Source: Streptomyces composti
GTDB taxonomy: Bacteria; Actinomycetota; Actinomycetes; Streptomycetales; Streptomycetaceae
Reading direction: 5' to 3'
Length of the DNA: 64,000 bases
Assembly (NCBI RefSeq): GCF_012034205.1
Contig: NZ_JAATEM010000017.1
Span: 62,001-126,000, forward strand
Below are positions 57,960-64,000 of this stretch, in pieces. The stretch's first letter is position 1. The number at the start of each line of letters is the position of its first letter. The position numbers and the translations under genes are program-made. The notes beneath the pieces are model-generated. The model had not been told where the DNA came from. It saw only the letters and a list, made by a program, of their open reading frames with translations, and made no database searches.

Positions 57960-58076
57960 CGTTTCTCCTCACGATGAGCGCAAGGCTAGGCAGGCGTCCG
58001 CCGAAATGACCAGGATCGGCTCACATAGTGAGATTCACCCCGGATTCGGTGCAGCGTGGGACGGCCCGGGCGGCCA

Positions 58077-58126
58077 GGTCGGCTCTACGGCCGGACGACC
58101 CGGTCGGCTCTACGGCCGGACGACCC
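58077..58126. repeat. 25-bp perfect tandem duplication over a stop codon
   Basis: Copies at 58077-58101 and 58102-58126, each starting GGTCGGCTCTACGG. The stop codon of the CBS-protease gene (58110-58112) lies in the second copy. It may be a recent slippage duplication. Confidence 0.85.
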
Positions 58127-59264
58127 GGTCGCCGTCCGCGCGTGCGACGGTGGTGAGCCAGCTGATGATCCGGTTGATGTCGGACTGGGTGACGATGCCC
58201 ACGAGCCTGTCGTCGGCCAGGACCAGGGCGCGGCGGGCCGGGCTCGCCTCGACGGCGGGCAGCAGGTCCACCAGCCGGTCCTCGGGATGCGCGGTCGGGA
58301 GATCGCCGAGCGGCACCATGACGTCCATGACCGGCGTGCGATGACGCGTGTCCGCCGGGACCTCGCCGGCCCGGTGCACACTGATCAGCCCGATGGGCAG
58401 TCCGGTCGCGTCGGTGACCGGGAAGGCCGAGTGCCGGTAGACCCAGGCCGGGTCGCTCAGGAACTGCTGGACGGTGATGGCGGCCGGCACCGTCTCGGGA
58501 TCCGGAGTCATGGCCCGGCGCACCGGGACCGTGCCGAGCAGTTCCCGCATCCTCGCCTGACCGCCCTCGGCGCTCGCCATGGCGGTCATGAACCAGCCGA
58601 TCAGCATCAGCCACAGCCCGTCGACCGCGGCGCCGGCGAACACCAGGAAGATGCCGGCGACGACGAGCAGCCAGCCGAGCACGCGGCCCGCGCCGGTGGC
58701 GACCTCGGTGGCCCGAAGCCTGCTGCCCGTGCGCCACCACACCAGGGCACGCAGCAGCCGCCCGCCGTCCAGCGGCGCCGCCGGGAGGGCGTTGAACAGC
58801 GCCAGCAGGATGTTGATCGCCGCGAGCCAGGCCAGCGCCTCGATCCACAGCCCGGTTCCGTAGGCCTGGCCGAACAGGACGGCCAGCAGTCCGAACACCA
58901 CGCCCAGCGTCAGGCTGACCAGCGGGCCGACCCCGGCGATGCGCAGCTCGGCCCCAGGGCTCGGCGCCTCGCTCTTCAGGCGGGCGACCCCGCCCAGCAG
59001 CCAGAGCGTGATCTCGTCACTGGCCACACCATTGCGGCGGGCGACGATCGCATGGCTGAGCTCATGGGCCAGGAGCGACAGCAGGAAGAGCACCGCCGTG
59101 GCCACCCCGGCCACCGCGTACAGCCAGTCCGACCGGCCCGGGTGGGCGTCCGGCAGCCGCCCGGCCGCCAGCCCGACGGCGATCAGGCCGAAGATGACCA
59201 GGACACTCCAGTGCACCCCGATCCGGATACCTGCCACACGTCCCAACGAGAGCGTCGCCTTCAT
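58110..59264 (-). CDS. Site-2-type protease with CBS pair (M50B)
   Basis: A 384-residue membrane protease. Early helices are followed by HELSHAIVARRNG (HExxH) and the second metal motif NALPAAPLDGGRLL. Six hydrophobic segments are visible. The C-terminal 130 residues carry two CBS motifs (VRRAMTPDPETVPAAITVQQFL and DVMVPLGDLPTAHPEDRL), a nucleotide-sensing module. This is the Rip3-like layout. ATG at 59264. Monocistronic, followed upstream by the RNase P RNA gene. Confidence 0.92.
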   Translation of the reverse strand: MKATLSLGRVAGIRIGVHWSVLVIFGLIAVGLAAGRLPDAHPGRSDWLYAVAGVATAVLFLLSLLAHELSHAIVARRNGVASDEITLWLLGGVARLKSEAPSPGAELRIAGVGPLVSLTLGVVFGLLAVLFGQAYGTGLWIEALAWLAAINILLALFNALPAAPLDGGRLLRALVWWRTGSRLRATEVATGAGRVLGWLLVVAGIFLVFAGAAVDGLWLMLIGWFMTAMASAEGGQARMRELLGTVPVRRAMTPDPETVPAAITVQQFLSDPAWVYRHSAFPVTDATGLPIGLISVHRAGEVPADTRHRTPVMDVMVPLGDLPTAHPEDRLVDLLPAVEASPARRALVLADDRLVGIVTQSDINRIISWLTTVARADGDRVVRP

Positions 59265-59441
59265 TGCGATTCGCCTCCGCAAGACTGCGCCATTCCGTCG
59301 ATTCCATGGTGCGGGGCCGGGGGCGCTCGAGGCGAACGGCCGGGACCGGCGCCTCCGCGGCGGCGCATTCTCCCCGGACTCTCTCCGGCGCCGGATCCTT
59401 CGGAAGGCAGCAGAGGCCCCCGCTGCTGCAAAGACTGAGCG

Positions 59442-59852
59442 GCAGACGAGTCGGGCTGTACGCCGGGTTCTGTTCCCCGGGGTCCTCGCGGACCCCGGGG
59501 CGACGGCCATCCATCTAGGACCGGTGTTGCCACCGGCCTCGTGCGGTCTACCCGCGGACTCGGGCGGGCAGCCCTCGAGCGTCCGCGCAGAAGCACCGGG
59601 GTGCTTCCTCTTGACCTTGCTCCGGGTGGGGTTTACCTAGCCGCCTGAGTCACCCCAGGCGCTGGTGGTCTCTTACACCACCGTTTCACCCTTACCGAGG
59701 ACCGAGGTCCCCGGCGGTCTGTTTTCTGTGGCACTGTCCCGCGGGTCACCCCGGGTGGCTGTTGGCCACCACCCTGCCCTGTGGAGCCCGGACGTTCCTC
59801 GGGGAGCCCCCGCAAGGGGAACTCCACGCGGCCGTCCGCCCGGCTCGTCTGC
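59442..59852 (-). ncRNA. rnpB: RNase P RNA (type A)
   Basis: Catalytic RNA of RNase P that trims tRNA 5' leaders. Read on the minus strand, the ends pair (GCAGACGAG at the 5' end with CTCGTCTGC at the 3' end, helix P1). Universal segments are present in order: GAGGAACGTCCGGGCTCC, ACAGGGCAGGGTGG, ACAGAAAACAGACCGC, GGTAAGGGTGAAACGGTGG, GTGTAAGAGACCACC, AGATGGATGGCCG and ACAGAACCCGGCGTACAG. About 411 nt, the usual actinobacterial length. End coordinates are from P1 pairing and may be off by a few bases. Confidence 0.96.
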
Positions 59853-60027
59853 CGTGCTGACCATGGTACGTGACGTACAACGCGCCCCCGGGCGCACTTT
59901 CTTTCCGCGCCCTCGGAGGAAGAGCGAGCTCTGCACCCTGGTTGCTCGCCAGGCCGGCCGGGCCGAGGGCTCTGGTCATGATCAACGCACCCCGTTCGAA
60001 GCACCCCGCTCGCACGATCGCGTGTGC

Positions 60028-60058
60028 TTGACCCTGCCGCGACGTCAACGTTTCTACT
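60028..60058 (+). promoter_or_regulatory. MerR-type promoter with 19-bp spacer
   Basis: TTGACC (60028-60033) and TCTACT (60053-60058) are separated by 19 bp, the overlong spacing that MerR-family activators correct by twisting DNA. The spacer region carries an inverted repeat TTGAC (60028-60032) / GTCAA (60044-60048). The MerR ATG at 60065 is only 7 bp beyond the -10, so the transcript is probably leaderless and autoregulated. Confidence 0.65.
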
Positions 60059-60064
60059 GAGGGC

Positions 60065-60871
60065 ATGCGGATCGGAGAACTCGCGGCCGTGGTCGGGGTC
60101 ACCACGCGGGCCGTGCGGCACTACCACCATCTGGGGCTGCTGCCGGAGCCGGAGCGGCGGAGCAACGGGTATCGGGAGTACACGCTGCGGCATGCCGTGC
60201 TGCTCGCGCGGATCCGGCGGCTGACCGAGCTGGGGCTGGGGCTCGCCGAGGTGCGGGACGTGCTCGCGGACGACGCCGGGAAGGACCTCGCCGAGGTGCT
60301 GACGGAGCTGGACGAGGACCTGGCCCGGCAGGAGGCGGCGATCCGGGAGCGGCGGGCGCGGCTGCGGGCGCTGCTGGAGTCGGAGGGCGGGGTGCGGGCG
60401 GAAGGGCCGGTCTCGGCCGAGCTCGCCGCGCTGTTCCGGGACATGGGAGATCCGGGCGCCTCGCCGATGGCCGCCAAGGACCGCGAGCTCCTGGCGCTGA
60501 TCGATGCCACCGCGCCGGAGGAGGAGCGGGAACGGCTGCTGGGTGTGCTGGCCGGGGCGCTGCGCACGCCGGAGGCGGTGGAGCGGGCGGCGGGTGCGTA
60601 TGCGCTGCTGGACGCGCTCGCCGAGGCCGAGCCGGACGACCCCCGGGTGGAGGAGGCGGCTCGGGAGCTGGCCGCGTGTGTGCCCGCGGGGCTGGTGCCG
60701 GAGGGCGCGGGGATCGCCGGTGAGGAGACGGGCGAGCACGCGAGTTTTCTGCGGGCCTTCTTCGCGGACTTCCCGCCGGCCCAGGCGGAGGCGATCCGGC
60801 GGACGCTGCGGATCGTGCAGGGCGGACGAGAAGAGAGCAGGCGAGGAGGAGAAGCGGTGGGGCGGGGATGA
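60065..60871 (+). CDS. MerR-family transcriptional regulator
   Basis: A 268-residue regulator. The N-terminal MerR winged helix IGELAAVVGVTTRAVRHYHHLGLLPEPER is followed by YREYTLRHAVLLARIRRLTELGLGLAEVRDVL. A coiled-coil dimer helix (EDLARQEAAIRERRARLRALL) leads to a C-terminal alpha-helical domain of about 140 residues with no recognised ligand fold, like TipAL-type extensions. No Cys for metal sensing. Its own promoter has the MerR spacing. The stop overlaps the next gene (ATGA), so it probably regulates that membrane protein. Confidence 0.92.
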   Translation: MRIGELAAVVGVTTRAVRHYHHLGLLPEPERRSNGYREYTLRHAVLLARIRRLTELGLGLAEVRDVLADDAGKDLAEVLTELDEDLARQEAAIRERRARLRALLESEGGVRAEGPVSAELAALFRDMGDPGASPMAAKDRELLALIDATAPEEERERLLGVLAGALRTPEAVERAAGAYALLDALAEAEPDDPRVEEAARELAACVPAGLVPEGAGIAGEETGEHASFLRAFFADFPPAQAEAIRRTLRIVQGGREESRRGGEAVGRG

Positions 60872-61458
60872 GGGTGCTGGGGGCGGCCTGGGGGCTGGTG
60901 CGGCACGAGGTGCGGTTGCTGGTGAGTCTGGGGTTGTGGGCGGCCCGGAGGACGCACGGCACCGCGGGCGGGACGGCGTTCGGCTACAGCCGGGGGCAGG
61001 GGTCCTTGATGGCCGGCTTCGCCTTCGTGTGCGTGGTCGAGACGGCCGCGATGGTCTACCTGCTGCGGGACTGGCCGGTCGTGGAGCGTGCGGTGTTCGT
61101 GCTGGACGTGTACGGCGTGGTGATCGTCGTCGGCATGCATGCCGCGTCCGTGGTGCGGCCGCATGTGCTGTACCCGGGCGCACTGCGGGTGCGCCGCGCC
61201 GGTCATGTGGATGTGACGGTGCCGCTGGAGCGGATCGCCTCGGTACGGCGCGAGCTGCGGACCACGCACGAGCGGGCCGAGGGCGAGCTGAATCTGCCGG
61301 TGGCCGCGCAGACCTCGGTCACCATCGAGCTGAGCGAGCCCGTCACCCATGTCACCCTGCTGGGCCGGCGCAGGCCGGTCCGGGTGCTGCGTCTGCACGC
61401 GGACGACTCCGCCGCGCTGGTGCGCGCCCTCACCCAGGAGCAGCGGGCGGCCGCCTGA
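60868..61458 (+). CDS. Membrane protein with two helices and PH-like tail
   Basis: A 196-residue protein. Helices are at about 46-66 (SLMAGFAFVCVVETAAMVYLL) and 73-98 (ERAVFVLDVYGVVIVVGMHA). The C-terminal 90 residues (HVLYPGALRVRRAGHVDVTVPLERIASVRRE) look like a bacterial PH-type beta domain. Coupled to the MerR gene by a 4-bp overlap. Function unknown; probably envelope stress or transport related. Confidence 0.8.
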   Translation: MRVLGAAWGLVRHEVRLLVSLGLWAARRTHGTAGGTAFGYSRGQGSLMAGFAFVCVVETAAMVYLLRDWPVVERAVFVLDVYGVVIVVGMHAASVVRPHVLYPGALRVRRAGHVDVTVPLERIASVRRELRTTHERAEGELNLPVAAQTSVTIELSEPVTHVTLLGRRRPVRVLRLHADDSAALVRALTQEQRAAA

Positions 61459-61503
61459 GCGGCGGGCCGTACCCTGTGCGGAGCGCTATCCGAAGGAGTA
61501 CGT

Positions 61504-62286
61504 GTGCTCGTCCTGCTGCCGCCGTCCGAGGGCAAGGCCGCTTCCGGCCGCGGTGCCCCGCTGAAGCTGGAGTCGTTGTCGCTGCCGGGGCTGAACGAGG
61601 CCCGGGAGGCGGTGCTCACCGAGCTGGTGGATCTCTGCTCCGGCGACGAGGACAAGGCACGGGAGGTGCTCGGGCTGAGCGAGGGGCTGCGGGCCGAGGT
61701 CGCGAAGAACGCGGGGCTGCGCACCGCGGGCGCCCGGCCGGCCGGGGAGATCTACACCGGCGTGCTGTACGACGCCCTGGACCTGGCCTCGCTGGACACG
61801 GCGGCGAAACGCCGGGCGGGCCGCCAGCTGCTGGTGTTCTCGGGGCTGTGGGGTGCCGTCCGCATCACGGACCGGATCCCCTCCTACCGCTGCTCGATGG
61901 GTGTCAGGCTGCCCGGTCTCGGGGCGCTGGGCGCGCACTGGCGGACTCCGATGGCGGCTGTGCTGCCGGAGGCGGCGGGGGACGGCCTGGTGCTGGACCT
62001 GCGGTCGTCGGCGTACGCGGCGGCGTGGAAGCCGAAGGGCGAGTTGGCCGGGCGGACGGCGACGGTACGGGTGCTGCATGCGCCGACCCGGAAGGTGGTC
62101 AGCCACTTCAACAAGGCGACCAAGGGGCGGATCGTACGGAGCCTGCTGACGGCCGGTGCCGCGCCGGAGGGTCCTGAGGAGCTGGTGACGGTGCTGCGGG
62201 ACCTCGGGTTCGTGGTGGAGGCGGAGGCTCCGGGCAAGGGCGGGAAGCCCTGGACGCTGGATGTGCTGGTGGACGACGTTCACTGA
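61504..62286 (+). CDS. yaaA: YaaA-family peroxide stress protein
   Basis: A 260-residue protein of the YaaA/DUF328 family: LVLLPPSEGKAASG at the N-terminus, AGARPAGEIYTGVLYDALDL, VFSGLWGAVRITDRIPSYRCSMG, and the helix-hairpin-helix-like FNKATKGRIVRSLL (normally SHFNKxxKG) at the DNA-binding end. In E. coli YaaA lowers free iron and binds DNA during peroxide stress. GTG at 61504 with AAGGAG upstream. Full length. Confidence 0.93.
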   Translation: MLVLLPPSEGKAASGRGAPLKLESLSLPGLNEAREAVLTELVDLCSGDEDKAREVLGLSEGLRAEVAKNAGLRTAGARPAGEIYTGVLYDALDLASLDTAAKRRAGRQLLVFSGLWGAVRITDRIPSYRCSMGVRLPGLGALGAHWRTPMAAVLPEAAGDGLVLDLRSSAYAAAWKPKGELAGRTATVRVLHAPTRKVVSHFNKATKGRIVRSLLTAGAAPEGPEELVTVLRDLGFVVEAEAPGKGGKPWTLDVLVDDVH

Positions 62287-62302
62287 CAGCCGCACACGAG
62301 TC

Positions 62303-62319
62303 GTTGCACTCTATGCAAC
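62303..62319 (+). promoter_or_regulatory. 17-bp palindrome upstream of aldolase gene
   Basis: GTTGCA-CTCTA-TGCAAC, perfect 6-bp arms around a 5-bp centre, located 34 bp before the ATG of the KDPG-aldolase gene. The form suits an operator for a dimeric repressor. The regulator is not identifiable in the window. Confidence 0.55.
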
Positions 62320-62352
62320 AGCTTTTGCGGAGAGTGCAGCGGTGAGGGCAGG

Positions 62353-63051
62353 ATGAGGCCCATGAGCTCGCCGCTGCCTGCTTCCGTGCTGGATCTCGCC
62401 CCCGTCGTGCCCGTCGTGGTGATCGAGGACGCCGCCGACGCCGTGCCGCTGGCGCGGGCGCTGGTGGCCGGGGGGCTGCCGGCGATCGAGGTGACCCTGC
62501 GGACGCCGGCCGCGCCGGCCGCGCTGCGGGCGATCGCCGGTGAGGTGCCGGACGCGGTGGTCGGGGCGGGCACGGTGATCACGCCGGAGCAGGTGCGCGA
62601 GGCGGTGGACGCGGGCGCGCGGTTCCTGGTGAGCCCGGGGTGGACGGACCGGCTGCTCGCGGCGATGCGGGAGGCCGGGGTGCCGTTCCTGCCCGGCGTG
62701 TCCACGGCCTCGGAGGTCGTGGCGCTGCTTGAGCGCGGGGTGCGGGAGATGAAGTTCTTCCCCGCGCAGGCAGCGGGCGGCACGGCGTATCTGAAGTCGC
62801 TCGCCGGACCGCTTCCGCAGGCCCGCTTCTGCCCGACCGGGGGCATCGGACCGGACTCGGCGCCGGACTACCTCGCGCTGCCCAACGTCGGTTGTGTGGG
62901 CGGGAGCTGGATGCTGCCGGCGGACGCGGTGGCGGGCCGCGACTGGGCGCGGATCGAGCGGCTGGCGCGCGCCGCGGCGGCCTCGGCAGCCGGCTCCGCG
63001 GCGGCTCCGGGAGCCGGCTCGGTGTCCCGGGCGGGCTCAGCGCAGGTGTGA
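62353..63051 (+). CDS. eda: KDPG/KHG-type aldolase
   Basis: A 232-residue class I aldolase (2-keto-3-deoxy-6-phosphogluconate to pyruvate and glyceraldehyde-3-phosphate). GLPAIEVTLRTPAA has the catalytic Glu, VVGAGTVITPEQV follows, the Schiff-base lysine is in EMKFFPAQAAGG, and CPTGGIGPDSAPDYL binds the phosphate. An Ala/Ser-rich tail follows the barrel. Alternative ATG at 62362 is possible. The last 15 bp overlap the convergent phosphatase gene end. Confidence 0.92.
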   Translation: MRPMSSPLPASVLDLAPVVPVVVIEDAADAVPLARALVAGGLPAIEVTLRTPAAPAALRAIAGEVPDAVVGAGTVITPEQVREAVDAGARFLVSPGWTDRLLAAMREAGVPFLPGVSTASEVVALLERGVREMKFFPAQAAGGTAYLKSLAGPLPQARFCPTGGIGPDSAPDYLALPNVGCVGGSWMLPADAVAGRDWARIERLARAAAASAAGSAAAPGAGSVSRAGSAQV

Positions 63052-64000
63052 GGTGTCGTTGAACAGCCGCACGCTGGCGTTGCCGTCGGCGTAGTAGGCG
63101 ATCGCCGAGAGGGACGCGGCCGAGAGTTCCATGCGGAACAGGGACTCGGGCGGGGCTCCCAGGGCGAGGCGGACGAAGGTCTTGATCGGCGTGACATGGC
63201 TGACCAGCAGCACGGTGCGGCCCGCGTGGGCCGCGACCAGCTTGTCGCGGGCGGCGGCGACACGGGTCGCGGTGGCCGCGAAGCTCTCGCCGCCGCCGGT
63301 GGGTTCGGCGTCCGGTGAGGAGAGCCAGGCGTTCAGGTCGTCGGGGTAGCGTTCGCGGACCTCGGCGAAGGTGAGGCCCTCCCAGGCGCCGAAGTCGGTC
63401 TCGCGCAGCCCTTCCTCGACGGCGACGTCGAGGCCGAGGCGGGCGGCGATGATGGCGGCGGTCTCCCGGGTACGGGCGAGGGGCGAGCTGACGATCGCCT
63501 GGATGGTGCCGCGCCGGGCCAGCGCCGCTGCGGCCTTCTCGGCCTGCTCCCGGCCGATGCCGGAGAGGGAGGGATCGCTGCCGCCGCTGCCCGAGAAGCG
63601 CTTCTGGGGCGTGAGCGGGGTCTCGCCGTGGCGCAGCAGGACGAAGGTGGCGGGTGCGCCCATGTCGGCGGGGCCCCAACCGGTGCTGGGCGTGGCCACG
63701 GCTTGCGCGGCACGCGTATCGGCGGCACGTTTCGCGCCGGACCCGGCGGCGGGCTCGGCGGACCGCACGCCGGACTCGGCGTCGGACTCCGCCTCCAGCT
63801 CCCGGACTTCACCGGCCCGGCCGGCCCCGGCACCCGCGCCCACCGCAGCGGTTCCGGCGCCCGCACCACCGTCCACCGCGGCAGCCCCGGCGCCCGCACC
63901 GCCGCGGGCATCCTCATCCGCCCTGCGCTGGATCACCGTCCCCGGCTCCGCCCCGTCCATCGCCTCGTTGGCCAGGCGGTCCGCCTGCTTGTTCTGCTCG
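63037..64000 (-). CDS. Bifunctional RNase H/histidine phosphatase (5' partial)
   Basis: C-terminal 320 residues of the actinobacterial RNase HI-acid phosphatase fusion (Rv2228c-type). The window edge encodes EQNKQADRLANEAMD, the end of the RNase H domain, so the 5' part is outside. A long Ala/Gly linker with GAGAG-type low complexity follows. The phosphatase domain starts at TFVLLRHGETPLTPQKRFSG with the phosphoacceptor His in RHGE; ETDFGAWEGLTF and VSHVTPIKTFV (second His) are intact. In mycobacteria the phosphatase acts on alpha-ribazole phosphate (CobC-like). Confidence 0.93.
   Translation of the reverse strand, partial: EQNKQADRLANEAMDGAEPGTVIQRRADEDARGGAGAGAAAVDGGAGAGTAAVGAGAGAGRAGEVRELEAESDAESGVRSAEPAAGSGAKRAADTRAAQAVATPSTGWGPADMGAPATFVLLRHGETPLTPQKRFSGSGGSDPSLSGIGREQAEKAAAALARRGTIQAIVSSPLARTRETAAIIAARLGLDVAVEEGLRETDFGAWEGLTFAEVRERYPDDLNAWLSSPDAEPTGGGESFAATATRVAAARDKLVAAHAGRTVLLVSHVTPIKTFVRLALGAPPESLFRMELSAASLSAIAYYADGNASVRLFNDTSHLR

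Noticed and set aside
1..64000. tRNA genes, rRNA genes, insertion sequences, att sites
   Set aside because: None seen. No transposase, integrase or terminal inverted repeats, and no tRNA cloverleaf was noticed by eye, though a covariance search could still find one.

Overview
The window is very GC-rich, codes densely on both strands, uses many GTG starts and almost no TTA codons, and carries Streptomyces-style genes (a BTAD/SARP regulator, F420 reductase, prim-pol, RNase H/phosphatase fusion). It is a piece of a Streptomyces (or close relative) chromosome. The window opens inside panB and closes inside the RNase H/phosphatase gene.

Left flank, 1-23955: ordinary chromosomal genes. They include panB, a DrrAB-type exporter facing a 1093-residue BTAD/NB-ARC regulator, an M50-like membrane peptidase, F420 reductase, an MFS exporter, methionine aminopeptidase, an iron-regulated heme oxygenase, a PhzF-like protein, a broken EfeU iron permease, a lipoprotein, prim-pol, a TetR gene with two operators, an Rsm22-like methyltransferase, a serine hydrolase, a Bcr/CflA-type MFS protein, a Gfo/Idh oxidoreductase, an SDR, a SnoaL-like protein, DoxX and a MazG-like protein.

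Centre, 23981-56263: 28 consecutive genes, all on the minus strand. Most overlap by 4-14 bp or lie a few bp apart. They look like an NRPS- and PKS-free biosynthetic cluster for a DNA-alkylating spirocyclopropane benzodipyrrole of the CC-1065/yatakemycin/gilvusmycin type. The main evidence is a HemN-like radical SAM protein next to a methyltransferase (the cyclopropanation pair known from CC-1065), an AlkD-type HEAT-repeat DNA glycosylase, a drug-resistance-type UvrA, an HpaB-type phenol hydroxylase, an aromatic amino-acid decarboxylase, a TrpB-like PLP synthase, a B12-type radical SAM protein and a carbamoyltransferase. Less expected members are four BtrH-type papain-like proteins, four nitrilase-fold proteins of which only one keeps the Glu-Lys-Cys triad, a complete and a degenerate PaaK-like adenylate ligase, a TDO-like heme protein with a ferredoxin, a molybdopterin oxidoreductase, a pentapeptide-repeat protein, and a UvrA fused in frame to the HpaC-type flavin reductase. 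A StrR/ParB-type activator gene lies at the upstream end. Rare TTA codons occur near the start of the TrpB-like gene and of the last gene, which suggests bldA-dependent expression.

Inferred logic of the cluster: tyrosine-derived catecholamine (decarboxylase, HpaB with its fused reductase) is joined to serine by the TrpB-like enzyme to build pyrrole-2-carboxylate units. The units are tailored (Mo enzyme, TDO-like protein, methyltransferases, B12 radical SAM), activated by the ligase, joined through amides by the BtrH-type proteins, capped by carbamoylation, and cyclopropanated by HemN plus methyltransferase. The product is exported by the ABC pair. DNA lesions in the host are handled by AlkD and UvrA, perhaps with the pentapeptide protein. 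This scheme is inference from gene content.

Right flank, 56264-64000: an AT-richer intergenic stretch, a coiled-coil hypothetical, a 46-residue CxC protein, a CBS-containing site-2-type protease, the RNase P RNA gene, a MerR regulator with a 19-bp-spacer promoter and a partner membrane protein, yaaA, a KDPG-type aldolase and the RNase H/phosphatase gene.
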